This document shows positions 27,201-32,522 of a stretch of 64,000 bases of DNA, one piece after another. This DNA is from Meandrina meandrites (Eukaryota > Cnidaria > Anthozoa > Scleractinia > Meandrinidae), in the NCBI GenBank assembly GCA_963693305.1, contig OY855908.1, positions 32,941,805 through 33,005,804 on the forward strand, written 5' to 3'. Numbering within the stretch: the stretch's first letter is position 1; every line of letters starts with the position of its first letter. Under the pieces are notes generated by a model that was given only the letters and a program-made list of their open reading frames with translations, did no database searches and was not told the DNA's origin. The translations under genes and the position numbers were made by a program.

Positions 27201-28382
27201 AATAGACTCGATCAAGTCACATGACCTTGCAAGCGAAGCGACCACGGCGGTTGTGTCTTTCATTCAGCGTGAACTTGTCTCCTTCCAAAATCTCCTCGGG
27301 GACGCCGTGAAAGAAATCGAACTTCTCATCAACGCATGCAATGGACAAGTTGCCTTCACGCCGGATCTAATCAACTTAGCGTCGTCCCTCGGACACCACC
27401 GCGCTCCGTCCCGGTGGCTCGTTAAAAACGCCATAGATGTCAGTTTAACTGGGTGGTTGGTAGGTGTTGAAAGGCAAGTGAAGGCGCTCTGTGGATACTT
27501 ACTTCCTTCGCCTCTGCAGCCGTGCTCGTATTGTCTTGGCGCGTTTCCGCATCCTCAGGCGTTCTTTGCTTCTGTTCTTATGGATCATGCTCGTTCTACA
27601 ATGAAGTCTGTGTATGCTCTGGAGTTTTCCGTGGAGGTAATAACATTCTGTGAAGTAGTTAATAGAATTGTCGCCCTGCACAAAGGCACAAAGGCACGAA
27701 AGTAATGCCGTTGCTAGGTTGCTTGGGCCCTTTATTCGCAGCAATTTTGTGTCATTTTTAGGGAACGGGAGAAAAACTTCTTACTTTGCTTTTCATGTCT
27801 TTTTCTGTATTTTTTACAAGGCATATCTCAAATCTTGTTATCTTATATTACGTCACATTACGTTACGTCACATTACGTTACGTCGTTACGTTACTATGTC
27901 ATTATGTTGTTTCTTTTCTCCCCCTGGGCGACTGTTCACAGGCTCAAAAGTAGAAATTGTCCAACAGACATATTTTAATAAAAATGATTAGCTTAAATAT
28001 TTTCCTTTTTTGACAGGTATTGCATCCAAAGACTCTCCCTACGTCTCCCCCTGACCGTGGAGTCTTTCTCAGCGACTTGAAACTGAGTGGAGCATCATGG
28101 GATACTGACCGTGGTTGTATCGCTGAACCAACAGAGTCACGTGACATTTATGAACTGCCAATCGTGTGGCTAAAGCCAATGGAAGTCATAAGGTCACGTG
28201 CGCCATCAGCAAAAGTCGACAAACAGCCCACTGATATGCCTTTGTTCGATTGCCCTTTACTTGTCGGGGGAGACTGGGGCGTAGATGTTACTACTCTGGT
28301 CACTAGTCTCCCGCTGCCGACCGCCGTCCCCGAAGGAACGCTAAAGCAGCGAAGGGTTGCAGTTGTATCTCTGTTGTGTTAA
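142..28382 (+). CDS. DNHD1: Dynein heavy chain, C-terminal half, DNHD1-like (27 exons, 5' end outside window)
   Basis: Exons read from consensus splice sites and reading frame: 142-869, 5009-5101, 5343-5508, 5729-6258, 6995-7261, 8295-8440, 8540-8810, 9647-9769, 12500-12812, 13528-13797, 14503-14712, 15819-15964, 16851-16950, 17452-17852, 18089-18214, 18649-18919, 19400-19563, 19960-20058, 20754-20849, 22105-22276, 23717-23916, 24608-24925, 25316-25419, 25758-25950, 26217-26347, 27090-27636, 28017-28382. Together they give 2182 codons plus a stop with no frame break. Domain order is that of a dynein motor from AAA4 to the C-terminus: ATP-driven movement on microtubules, or a scaffold role if catalysis is lost. 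AAA1-AAA3 and the tail must lie upstream. The AAA4 P-loop lacks lysine and long acidic insertions are present, which favours DNHD1 over axonemal DNAH genes. The dynein call is near certain; the DNHD1 assignment is about 60%. Confidence 0.9.
1068..4351 (-). mobile_element. Full-length RTE-like non-LTR retrotransposon with 12-bp TSD
   Basis: The element lies in the first visible dynein intron, antisense to the gene. A 12-bp direct repeat, ccattctaaata, flanks it at 1056-1067 and 4352-4363. The single ORF is intact, the 3' UTR is only about 25 nt, and the 3' end is a short tandem repeat (read on the minus strand, taagtaagtaagta), all typical of the RTE clade. The 5' UTR is about 200 nt and GC-rich. 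An intact ORF and perfect TSD imply a recent insertion. The clade name rests on domain order and the short 3' tail, not on a tree. Confidence 0.9.
1093..4152 (-). CDS. LINE polyprotein: APE endonuclease plus reverse transcriptase
   Basis: ATG at 4152 opens 1019 codons without a stop; the frame is open 11 codons further upstream, but only from TTG. The N-terminal third is an apurinic-type endonuclease: KIGQWNVRTM at the start of the fold, the catalytic Glu in GVSEMRWN, MGDMNAKMG, then DHLAFSKRW and GSDHHLLMAK with the terminal His. The middle is the reverse transcriptase: LLIKLPKKGDLSYCKNWRGI, EEQAGFRAGRSCTDQI, NFIDFEKAFDSI (first Asp), TGVRQGCLLSPLLF and the active-site LDFADDLALL. The C-terminal part contains the conserved WxWIGHTLRK...GKRKRGRP block common to RTE-like coral and flatworm elements. 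It nicks target DNA and primes cDNA synthesis at the nick. All catalytic residues I can place are intact. Confidence 0.93.
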   Translation of the reverse strand: MLFITETEARTTTAPYREAGVKDVNTRLEQRAKQRMTHKPPTKLLSPKACVKIGQWNVRTMFETGKCAQVIKEMQRYGISILGVSEMRWNSCGKLRVATGETVLYSGMDEGENHERGVGFILSKEAAQCLLEWEPVSERIIRARFNSRWQKVTILQCYAPTNEAKEEAKDDFYDQLQMVLEQVPCRDVKIVMGDMNAKMGMDNTGREEVMGKHGARAEMNENGERWADFCQANELVIGGTLFPHRECHKRTWRSPDGGIVNQIDHLAFSKRWRSSLQDVRAMRGADVGSDHHLLMAKVRLRIAKVRKGDSGRVRFDVSKLKDLEVRNAFKLALHNRFEGLQQLMEEEELSVDDEWRQIEQGYVETCEQVLGRAKANRKEWISEETWELIEQRKVAKNTTNMARTRNQKREASKRYQELNREVKRRCRRDRRAYVEAEAERAEEAGKRGDARTLYEITRKLSGRFQNTCKPVRNEAGVLLRTAEEEMHRWREHFQTVLNHEEPINPPEVEPNDELNIRTGHVTRIEIKNAIKKLKNGKAAGCDNIPPEAIKAGGDTSEEVLLDLCNRIWSEEKIPEEWRKGLLIKLPKKGDLSYCKNWRGIMLLNMASKVFCRVILERIKIALDEKLREEQAGFRAGRSCTDQIATLRIIIEQSIEWQSSLYINFIDFEKAFDSISRDVLWRLLRHYGLPDKIVTIIKVLYEGFSAQVVHNGQKTQPLDMRTGVRQGCLLSPLLFLVALDWVTRTAFDRKRGIQWTFTTSLEDLDFADDLALLSHRIQDMRDKTRALEVQSAKVGLKINATKTKLMRIGTKRGDGVSVAGERVEEVDEFTYLGSIVSKKGGTDEDIQARIGKARQAFAMLRPIWRSTALTTKTKLRVFGSNVKAVLLYGSETWRLTKGLEQKLQVFINKSLRNILRIWWPRKISNKDLWSQTGQRPIEEEIRQRAWGWIGHTLRKPDGHVVKRALEWNPQGKRKRGRPQHSWRRTRMAELAAKHVTWNEAKGTAQNRVRWRALVEDLCST
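5215..5288. repeat. GTCT/GGTC tetranucleotide microsatellite
   Basis: (gtct)n followed by (ggtc)n in the intron just before the dynein exon at 5343; complementary in sequence to the array at 5595-5690 on the other side of that exon. Confidence 0.85.
5595..5690. repeat. GACC/AACC tetranucleotide array
   Basis: Imperfect gacc, aacc, tacc and cacc tetramers just after the dynein exon 5343-5508. Its strand is complementary to the GGTC-rich array at 5215-5288. Confidence 0.8.
6259..6994. other. Dynein intron, nothing further recognised
   Basis: AT-rich intron between the AAA4 and stalk exons. No ORF, repeat or hairpin that I can support. Confidence 0.6.
6995..9769 (+). CDS. Dynein exons 5-8: coiled-coil stalk and microtubule-binding domain
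   Basis: Exon 6995-7261 (89 codons) is an uninterrupted heptad-rich helix, starting EEVAHLDKAIKRIDEA and running through CKKQEKDIEDMQGPIE: the outgoing stalk arm. Exons 8295-8440 and 8540-8810 encode the globular tip: VNPLFEAAWKAINSLD, then RTPPMLVKLVVDAICLLF, then WEEGKLLLNRSNFFKDL, in the canonical dynein order. LEPKRQQLQRAEQELEK starts the returning arm, completed by exon 9647-9769. All joins are phase-consistent. The microtubule-contacting tip therefore looks intact, whatever happens to the nucleotide sites. A palindromic MITE (9276 on) and an intron of about 2.7 kb with a truncated LINE follow. Confidence 0.9.
7262..8294. other. Dynein intron, largely featureless
   Basis: About 1.0 kb. 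A short run near 7856-7880 repeats gacattgacaatgacattgac; a C-rich stretch lies at 8138-8225. No gene is seen. Confidence 0.6.
9276..9508. mobile_element. Palindromic MITE, copy 1 (right end decayed)
   Basis: Begins tagactgtttacagtcc, the same terminus as the complete copy at 20194-20445, and shares its interior: gcgagcgaaaactggggagag facing an inverted version of the same sequence (ctctccctagttttcactc). The right terminal repeat has decayed. Intron insertion. Confidence 0.75.
9893..9935. repeat. Short hairpin, 17-bp stem
   Basis: ccaaatccttggttgcc and its near-perfect reverse complement ggcaaccaaggacttgg are separated by 9 bases, with one mismatch. Intronic; no associated gene signal. Confidence 0.7.
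10751..12066 (+). mobile_element. 5'-truncated RTE-like LINE with 13-bp TSD
   Basis: A direct repeat aacatcaaagtaa occurs at 10738-10750 and 12067-12079, bracketing a block whose coding content starts abruptly inside the reverse transcriptase. The block ends one base after the stop codon, so the 3' UTR is almost absent, as expected for RTE-type elements. Same strand as the dynein gene. The 5' truncation is the usual product of incomplete target-primed reverse transcription. Confidence 0.9.
10752..12065 (+). CDS. LINE reverse transcriptase, 5'-truncated ORF
   Basis: Open from the truncation point (DLRECTNWRGITLLPVISKI) for 437 codons to TAG; the first internal ATG is at 10821. It holds most of the RT: KEQAGFRENRSTIDQI, FIDFEKAFDSV, SGVKQGCVMSGFLF, LDFADDIALL, and the WNWIGHIMRK...GKRRPGRP C-terminal block. 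The endonuclease and RT motif 0/1 are missing, so it cannot be autonomous. It resembles the element at 1068-4351 over its whole length but differs at many residues, so the two are separate families or subfamilies. The absence of stop codons suggests a young copy. Confidence 0.88.
   Translation, partial: DLRECTNWRGITLLPVISKIFGRVLISRIKRGVDNILRKEQAGFRENRSTIDQIFALRNILEQVNEWNATLYTHFIDFEKAFDSVHRESLWNIMSMYGIPEELIDLVKAMYNNFECAVLDEGETTEWFQVQSGVKQGCVMSGFLFLLAIDWVMSRTTEGRRTGIRWKFTSILEDLDFADDIALLSSRYVDVRDKTSRLADEAARVGLKINAKKSKVMRVNAKNDQRIELNGEQVEEVEEFVYLGALLDKEGGTTKDIQHRLSKARQAFYRMRRIWDNSEIGRKTKVQLFKTIVRSVLMYGCEAWKLTKIEAKKLDGFQYKCMKRILRIRWPQTISHQQIQENTGMNRTSDEIRRRRWNWIGHIMRKDKEEHCVTALEWRPEGKRRPGRPKTTWRRMVENERKTAGWQSWANVRTLAANRRGWKENVKALCALWHEEI
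12500..13797 (+). CDS. Dynein exons 9-10: AAA5 first part
   Basis: Exon 12500-12812 follows the stalk and carries the conserved AAA5 entry: PGDALVTAAAVCYLGPLVPA followed by REELFADW. Exon 13528-13797 opens with a Ser/Thr-rich stretch and then gives WRRNDLPINEQALQNAFIL and WPLLVDPHNQAELWI, the AAA5 Walker B-like strand (WPLxxDPxxQA) found in nearly all dynein heavy chains. The exon boundary between them is phase 1. A tRNA-derived SINE lies in the intervening intron (13174-13478). Confidence 0.9.
12813..13173. other. Dynein intron, nothing recognised
   Basis: AT-rich intron sequence before the SINE; no coding or repeat signal seen. Confidence 0.5.
13174..13478 (+). mobile_element. tRNA-derived SINE, copy 1
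   Basis: The head resembles a tRNA gene: A-box-like tggcctaatggttagtgcgc (13186-13205) and B-box gagttcgagccc (13228-13239). It is followed by a conserved body (tgtgttcttgggcaagacac) shared with the copies at 16152 and 24985, and ends in a T-rich tail (13466-13477). The body resembles the central domains of V/Meta-type animal SINEs, recalled rather than checked. It sits in the dynein intron between exons 9 and 10. Confidence 0.85.
13798..14502. other. Dynein intron with degenerate T/GTAAAC-rich repeats
   Basis: From about 14240 to 14480 the phrase tgtaaacc with t-rich spacers recurs loosely every 30-40 bases (gtgtaacc, gtgtaaac, ctgtaaacc, gtgttaacc), suggesting a decayed minisatellite. No coding signal. 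Confidence 0.5.
14503..16950 (+). CDS. Dynein exons 11-13: disordered acidic/serine-rich insertion within AAA5
   Basis: Three exons (14503-14712, 15819-15964, 16851-16950; 456 nt, about 152 codons) join in frame between the AAA5 WPLLVDP strand and the following conserved part (ILVVEADDP, then SKLRVAVKKG). In standard dyneins these flanks are separated by only a few residues. The inserted sequence is rich in Ser, Asp, Glu, Arg and Gln, for example SERSISRQSGRSSIDLE, and shows no fold signature. The splice sites (ctgtag at 14502, attcag at 15818, ttggcag at 16850) are good and phases agree. Whether all three exons are always included cannot be decided from DNA. Confidence 0.8.
14785..14950. repeat. 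Dispersed repeat, copy A
   Basis: The phrases tccgctgaacaatcgagcaa, then a spacer, then acagttaaaaaaaaaaaact recur in similar form near 23970-24085, 57485-57640 and 57825-57960, so this is an interspersed repeat of about 160 bp. Confidence 0.7.
15411..15650. repeat. Two adjacent foldback units
   Basis: Unit 1 (15411-15534) starts ggagaataatgcacttggct and ends with its approximate reverse complement (acaatcttttatccttgaac...attatcctcc). Unit 2 (15551-15644) repeats the pattern. Such small palindromic elements recur through these introns. Confidence 0.7.
16152..16240 (+). mobile_element. SINE fragment, copy 2
   Basis: gaggcgtggtagtttgtgttcttgggcaagacac: a tRNA-like head remnant fused to the same central body as the SINE at 13174. 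Most of the head and the tail are missing. Confidence 0.65.
16469..16645. mobile_element. Palindromic MITE
   Basis: Left arm ggtttgtgctttagcgtgca...gggaagtttggagag; right arm ctccaaacttcccaagtgca...gcatgaacc is its inverted copy. Both ends therefore fold together over about 60 bases. Intronic. Confidence 0.75.
17452..20849 (+). CDS. Dynein exons 14-19: AAA5 end to AAA6 start
   Basis: Exon 17452-17852 contains LLTRQTFTNTDGVLQVTIG, FRLYLSSSLPLFMPGE and DTLRLERPEFDGQL, equivalents of the canonical LKQTFKQGG...LGDK, FRFYITTKL and VVAKERPELE segments. It is followed by the AAA5/AAA6 linker helices (18089-18214, 18649-18919 with GALLFSVMSELQNLHPYY). Exons 19400-19563, 19960-20058 and 20754-20849 (33 and 32 codons for the last two) hold the AAA6 helical part: EDEW-like SRDEWQLFTRLP, then LLPVFSGLKQS, then TIFQKALLWKTFKRDQ (canonical FQKLLVLRxLRPD). 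All exon joins preserve frame. Confidence 0.9.
19145..19300. repeat. Degenerate minisatellite, about 17-bp unit
   Basis: Repeats of gacacgcgtgc separated by attat or tttgat-like spacers (about nine variants). In the dynein intron between exons 16 and 17. Confidence 0.8.
20194..20445. mobile_element. Palindromic MITE, complete copy
   Basis: Terminal inverted repeats tagactgtttacagtcc (20194-20210) and ggactgtgaacagtcta (20429-20445) pair with one mismatch. The interior is largely palindromic (gcgagcgaaaactggggaga against tctccccagttttcgctcgc). A second, decayed copy lies at 9276. Confidence 0.85.
20669..20691. repeat. Poly(C) tract
   Basis: A run of about 20 C, interrupted once near its start, within a dynein intron; G-quadruplex prone on the minus strand. 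Confidence 0.9.
20850..21798. other. Dynein intron, first part, nothing recognised
   Basis: About 0.95 kb without a supported gene or repeat apart from a GC-richer patch at 21000-21130. Confidence 0.5.
21799..21919. mobile_element. Short palindromic MITE
   Basis: aaacacgagagacagtg at 21799-21815 and cactgtctcgagtgttt at 21903-21919 are inverted repeats. The inner palindrome includes ccaaacaccgag and ctcg/ggtgtttgga. A related sequence with the same gaaaatacgacgc interior lies at about 24185-24310. Confidence 0.8.
22105..25950 (+). CDS. Dynein exons 20-24: AAA6 core
   Basis: Exon 22105-22276 ends with NPSRPVIFLLPSNEILK, matching the canonical TPLIFVLSPGxDP strand. Exon 23717-23916 gives LRVTLGENVSMKNALAAVKR and GCWVILENCHLATSW, the hallmark AAA6 GxWVxLQNCHLA motif. 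Exon 24608-24925 contains HPDFRLWLITQPEIGLPLP (canonical FRLWLTSxPxxxFP), carries a charged insertion near its start, and ends with the conserved Asn-rich helix start. Exons 25316-25419 and 25758-25950 continue into FLHSVLLQRRKYG and LDLNAVKSLANI (canonical ALCFFHALVxERRKFGPLGWN and the D..R.L...L segment). A SINE on the opposite strand occupies the intron before 25316. Confidence 0.9.
22342..22702. mobile_element. piggyBac-type MITE, decayed copy
   Basis: Left end TTAA then ggggcagtctcaccaagatt, nearly identical to the complete copy at 48631. The right end gtgatactgccca has lost the exact TTAA. Intronic. Confidence 0.7.
22908..23600. repeat. Repeated blocks flanking an inserted palindrome
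   Basis: The phrase cagtaacctctgg with ttaagcggataatat occurs near 22914 and 23420, and the phrase gtcattaaatcgtcattttc plus ctcgtaaccggggc near 23316 and 23510. This indicates a local duplication interrupted by the palindromic element at 23134-23279. Confidence 0.75.
23134..23279. mobile_element. MITE with about 45-bp terminal inverted repeats
   Basis: The left arm (cttattagacattttagtgt and on through gtagtatcgctgta) matches the reverse complement of the right arm. A central small palindrome cgcccttcgggctcg is present. Intronic. Confidence 0.85.
24185..24310. mobile_element. Degenerate relative of the 21799 MITE
   Basis: Shares ccaaacactgaaaagagagt, gaaaatacgacgca and tctcgagtgttta with the copy at 21799-21919, with a poly(T) tract inserted at 24244-24260. 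Confidence 0.6.
24985..25275 (-). mobile_element. tRNA-derived SINE, copy 3 (antisense)
   Basis: Reverse complement of the family seen at 13174. The minus strand reads tRNA-like A-box region, then B-box ggatcgaaccc, then gtgttccaggacactttac, then the body with atcccatccaggggg, in the same order as copy 1. Inserted antisense in the intron before exon 25316. Confidence 0.8.
25459..25521. repeat. Near-perfect 30-bp hairpin
   Basis: Arm 25459-25488 (starting agctctcggactccgggatc) and arm 25492-25521 are reverse complements with one mismatch and a 3-nt loop. Located 40 bases into a dynein intron. Confidence 0.9.
26217..28382 (+). CDS. Dynein exons 25-27: C-terminal domain and stop
   Basis: Exon 26217-26347 has the MPTYSHMDNYTDGLPEALSC segment, close to the canonical Y.P.....YxxYIxxLP. 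Exon 27090-27636 has the long helical C-terminal domain, ending FPHPQAFFASVLMDHAR (canonical FxPxAFLTxxxQxxAR). The last exon gives PPDRGVFLSDLKLSGASWD and IYELPIVWLKP, followed by FDCPLL, the normal order VYVxGLxLEGAxWD, MPVIWxxP, YxCPVY. The stop is at 28380-28382. The C-terminal extension is present, as in axonemal-type chains; AATAAA at 28825-28830 suggests a 3' UTR of about 450 nt. Confidence 0.92.
26348..27089. other. Dynein intron, nothing recognised
   Basis: About 0.74 kb, AT-rich. Open stretches near 26680-26950 do not resemble any protein and are ignored. Confidence 0.5.
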
Positions 28383-28824
28383 AACAGTTACGTCTTGACC
28401 AGCGACCAGTTTAGCCTGCATATTCCTTGTTTTCTTTTGAAATTTTAGCTGGAGAAAATTGACTGGCCCTGTTGTATTGAATGTGTGAACTAACAAACGT
28501 ATTTAATTATTTATTAAACTACGTTTTACATAACATATAGGCCAGTGACAGTGCCATAAAAAAAAAAATGATGGTCATTTTTACAAATTAAGAAACGACT
28601 TAGAAATCGAATTTTCACAAAGTAAATGGCATAATACAATTATGTTCATCATCATTTTATTCGCAATTGTTCTGGAGTATTTTAATAACCTTCAATTTTC
28701 AGTGCCAGTAGTGGAAATTCAAAATGACCGATAATTATGTTTTTGAAATCAAATGCTCTGTAAATAGGTAATACATTAGGAGGTCTGCAGTCGTTGTGTA
28801 ACATATTGGTCCCACAGTTTGTAT

Positions 28825-28830
28825 AATAAA
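28825..28830 (+). terminator. Poly(A) signal of the dynein gene
   Basis: AATAAA about 440 bases after the dynein stop codon, in AT-rich sequence without other coding signal; probable end of the 3' UTR. Confidence 0.6.
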
Positions 28831-30455
28831 GAAAGCCTGTAACATGTCTAATGTTACTAACAGTCTAAATAGAAATTATGAGTTTTGTTTAAAGACGCCA
28901 TCGGTTGCTACTTGTCACTTTTACGTCAGCATGGCTACAATGCGGGACATAAATCTTGGGACATGTGCCACAATTGTGGGCACAACGACTGCTGGCACCC
29001 CCTCCCCCCAAGCAATGTTGAGATTTGCCTATGCCACACAGCAAGTTCAGGGCATTTATGTTTTTCAACATTGCTTAGGGGAAGGGGGGGCGCTTGGGAG
29101 TGGGGAACGGGGGACTTGGGAGCGTATAGACTCTTTTTTTAAATCCTCTAAGGATCTCTTGCACTATTCAATGCTTTTTTTAGAAATGCCCCAAGTATTT
29201 TCGACCTCCATTGTAGGTTAACAGTGACTACGTAGAACTTCAGAAGGGCATTCATGGCTAACATGGGTTTGACACGAGCATGTCACAGGTATACGTTTTA
29301 CGCCCGTAAATTTATATATTTTTGAACGTTTAAGCTTCCGTCCACTCGTAAACGACCCGAACGAGAACTGTAAACGTTTAATTTATTTCCGTAAACGCTC
29401 TTCAGGATGGATAAATTCATAAGCGGACAACTATCTCCCTTCACAAGAAACTCTGAAGTCAAAACGCATACCCCATGCTCATCTGTAACAAGACTTTTTT
29501 TAACATTTCCAGACGTCATTTTGTGGAGACGGCGTGCGTCATCGGGTTATGAATGCACGCCCGCGCGGATTTAACTGGCTATGTAAATTGCTCGACAGAC
29601 AAGTGGAAACCATTAGGAAATGAGGCACCCTAACTATATCCAGCGAAGTCCGTTAGATTTTTGCAGGCTATCTCACAGCCAGCAAAATTTTGGGGGACTG
29701 ACGAAAATATATGCTCAAAACCATCAATTTATCACACATTTTGGTTTATTTATAGGATGGTGTGTTAAAAAAGACTCGGAATAAACAGTGAATATTGTAC
29801 TCACTCGAACGTAAACTGAACAAATGATCAATTTTCCATAACAAAATGTTTGTCACATAATACCAAGTTTTATTCTGATTATATTAATTAGCGACTTGCA
29901 TTGGGGACTAATTTATCGGAGATGCCGGGGGAGCATTTTATATCAATTCGTCACTTCTTTAGCTGTGATGAATTAAAAATAGATTTATTTTAGAAAAAGT
30001 TCTAATCGAACGAATATTTAAAGATATCCGGTCATCGGGGAAATTCATTTAGCGGTAACGATGCAAAGTATTGTATTTCTAAAATAGATGTAACTGAATT
30101 TATTAATTTCAACCTACCGGTCGTTTATGATTTACCTGATATTAAAGTTTGTCTCATGCAACTGACAAAATTATTAGTGCTATACACCCATCTCCTTTGA
30201 CTTTGCGACAGGTTTTAAATAGAAAAATAATTAGAATTCAAAAACAGAATTAAGATAAACGGAGGCGGAAAAAATGCATTCTCATGCTGGTTCATCAAGG
30301 TCGGTATGGTCATAGATGTTGTTAGGCAACGTGTGTTCATGGCACGTATTGTCACGGTCGAAGCGTGGTGACGCAGGCGTAGCCAAGTAACACTGTGGGG
30401 TAATGTGAGTTGTTTTGGTTTTGAAAAACTGCTTATTGCTGCAAATGTTCTGAGA
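28831..30455. other. Intergenic, dynein gene to small Cys-rich gene
   Basis: AT-rich sequence. Apart from the inverted repeat at 28998-29086 I see no gene, RNA or repeat I can support. The promoter of the 30456 gene should lie in the last few hundred bases, but no core motif is distinctive. Confidence 0.5.
28998..29086. repeat. Inverted repeat with G/C-rich ends
   Basis: ccctccccccaagcaatgttga and, about 45 bases on, tcaacattgcttaggggaagg form an inverted pair downstream of the dynein gene; a decayed palindromic element is the likely source. Confidence 0.6.
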
Positions 30456-30845
30456 ATGGGCAGTCAAAGGAATATAATAGCCACGATTTTAACATTTATT
30501 TTTATCATTCGGCTGAGGTCTTCAACAGTGACAGCGACTTGTTACAACGACACGGCTTGTCATCAGGCCGGCCAAAAATCGAAATGCTGCAATGGAACTT
30601 GTCTTGAAAATTGTCATGTAGCAACAGGCTGTAAGACGGACACGGATTGTCCCACTGGACATAAGTGCTGTGATAGCGGCGAATGCATCTCGCGGGCTTC
30701 GTTCTGTTCGCTGTCTTCTAAGCTCGCCGTAGCCATTCCACTTTCTCTTCTCTTCTGTTTTGTTTTGGTCCTCTGCATTTGTGCAAACCACTCTTCGTGT
30801 CCGGTGTACGAGACACAGCAACGGCGTCGTCTTGGAGTCGTATAG
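30456..30845 (+). CDS. Small type I membrane protein with 12-cysteine ectodomain
   Basis: 129 residues, apparently one exon. I start at ATG 30456 because the signal peptide follows directly (hydrophobic IIATILTFIFII, cleavage probably after SSTVTA); the frame is open upstream only without an ATG. The mature ectodomain has 12 Cys spaced C-x5-C-x8-CC-x3-C-x3-C-x5-C-x5-C-x5-CC-x4-C-x6-C, then one membrane helix (KLAVAIPLSLLFCFVLVLCI) and a short basic tail ending RRRLGVV. The spacing matches the gene at 36896-37483 almost exactly. The layout recalls Shisa/VOPP1-like single-pass cysteine-rich proteins, but I do not recognise the family. AATAAA at 31015-31020 may end the transcript. Function unknown. 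Confidence 0.75.
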   Translation: MGSQRNIIATILTFIFIIRLRSSTVTATCYNDTACHQAGQKSKCCNGTCLENCHVATGCKTDTDCPTGHKCCDSGECISRASFCSLSSKLAVAIPLSLLFCFVLVLCICANHSSCPVYETQQRRRLGVV

Positions 30846-31014
30846 CAACAATCATTGAAGCTCAGGTTTTTTCCTTTTTGTTGCAATCCGCTTTTACAGC
30901 TGCACCATGACCTTTAATACCGACAGATCACACTGCTTTACCTTGGAATTGTTTGATTATCGCAGGTATATTTACGGAGCGCTATGACCTTTTTATCAAC
31001 TGAAGTGGATGGGA

Positions 31015-31020
31015 AATAAA
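31015..31020 (+). terminator. Possible poly(A) signal
   Basis: AATAAA 170 bases after the stop of the 30456 gene. Confidence 0.45.
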
Positions 31021-31995
31021 TGGTACCTGACAGCTGGTGTGCTTCAAAAAACTGCGTGTCGTCTCGTGAAATCACAAGCTCTGTTCCTACAAGAGGCCCA
31101 AACCTTGTCAATAAGGAATTGAGGAACCAAGAATAACAACTGAAGCGATAGCGAAAAGCATTTTTTTTTTTGCCTGACTCTCTGATTTCAATACAAAACG
31201 GCTTCTACGTGCAAGGAACGGCGGAAAAGGAATTAATTTACTGCTCCTCAAAAAACTGTAAGCGATTTAATAATCACCTTCGTTTACTTGTTGTTTAAAC
31301 TGATAAACCGAATTGTTACAGGTGAAATGAAATGTTATTTGTTTTTGTTTTCGTATTTGTTTTTTTTTTGGTTGACAACGTTTGATAAAATTGTGTATAT
31401 TGATATACATTGTCATGATCAATTGTACGTGATGCTTGATGTTATATTCCAGACGTAAATATTTTATTCAACCCATCGACATTTTCACTGGCATGGTCAA
31501 CGTACAGAGAATTCACATGGGCTCGAGAAAATTACGCGAATTAGGATTGTAATCTATGCTATTGACGTGGCGTAGCAATGCGCGAGAGAAGTAGTAAATA
31601 CAGCAAATGTGTGGGCCGATTTTTATTGCTCAAAAAACGCACTGGGGTAGCTACAACCGAAGAGCCGGTACACTACTTACTGAATCAAAGGGGTCACGAA
31701 TAATCGTCTTACGCAATTCTAGAGTTTCAGTGTTTGTCACGGAATCCAAACTCAAGAAAGACCTGGCCAGCAGAACAGGCGATTCATTTAGTTAGTTTTA
31801 AGCCGCCTGTCCTGCAGTTTAGAAAGACCCTAGTCCTTCTCAGTACTGTTTACAGTAAACGTTATTACTCTGAAACGAGAATTGATCGAGAGCCGATGGA
31901 GCAATGTCAGCTATATGAAAAATAAAATTACATTTGAAAGAACTGTTTTTGGGAAGACGCGTGCCGTATATTCAACGTGATTGCAGTAAATGCCT

Positions 31996-32522
31996 GCTAG
32001 CTTCGGGGGTGGCTCCAAGCGGAATTATGAATCATGAATCATAGCTGTAAAATTGGTAGGAATCATGAATCTTCGTGTTTAAAACTTGGGAATCATGAAT
32101 AACGTGAGATGGGTAAAAGAATTATGAATAACAAATGAATATGCTTCCATCGATATTGGAGTCGTGTGAATATAGAATGCAAACTACGAAACTTCTTAAC
32201 AGCTATATCACAGAAATGGCCAAAAATAGCATTTCCGAGCGTCTAATTTTCAAAATTTCCTGGGGGAGCATGCCCCCAGACCCCCCTACAGGATAACACT
32301 GAAAACGTGATTCAAATTGTCATCCCTTACCTATCAACTTGACCGTGATTAGGTATGTTACACACAGTTAAGTTATTTTTCAAAACTGGGTGAAAGCAAT
32401 GACAAATGAATCATGAATATCGAAGGAAATTTTTAAATGAATCACGAATCATTGTGGTAAAACAAGGCAGGAATCATGAATCATGAAAGTCCAATGATTC
32501 CGCTTCCACCCCCGATGCTAGC
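31996..32522. mobile_element. Non-autonomous DNA element with about 25-bp TIRs and AATCATGAAT motifs
   Basis: Starts gctagcttcgggggtggctc and ends cttccacccccgatgctagc, which are inverted repeats apart from a 4-base insertion and a substitution. The interior contains about ten copies of aatcatgaat or close variants. No coding capacity. Confidence 0.8.

Noticed and set aside
142..28382. Axonemal DNAH or DYNC2H1 identity
   Set aside because: The C-terminus is of axonemal type, unlike DYNC2H1, while the P-loop loss and insertions are unlike DNAH genes; DNHD1 fits best but is not proven.
28844..29221. Frame downstream of the dynein gene
   Set aside because: Covers an inverted repeat with G and C runs, no homology recognised.
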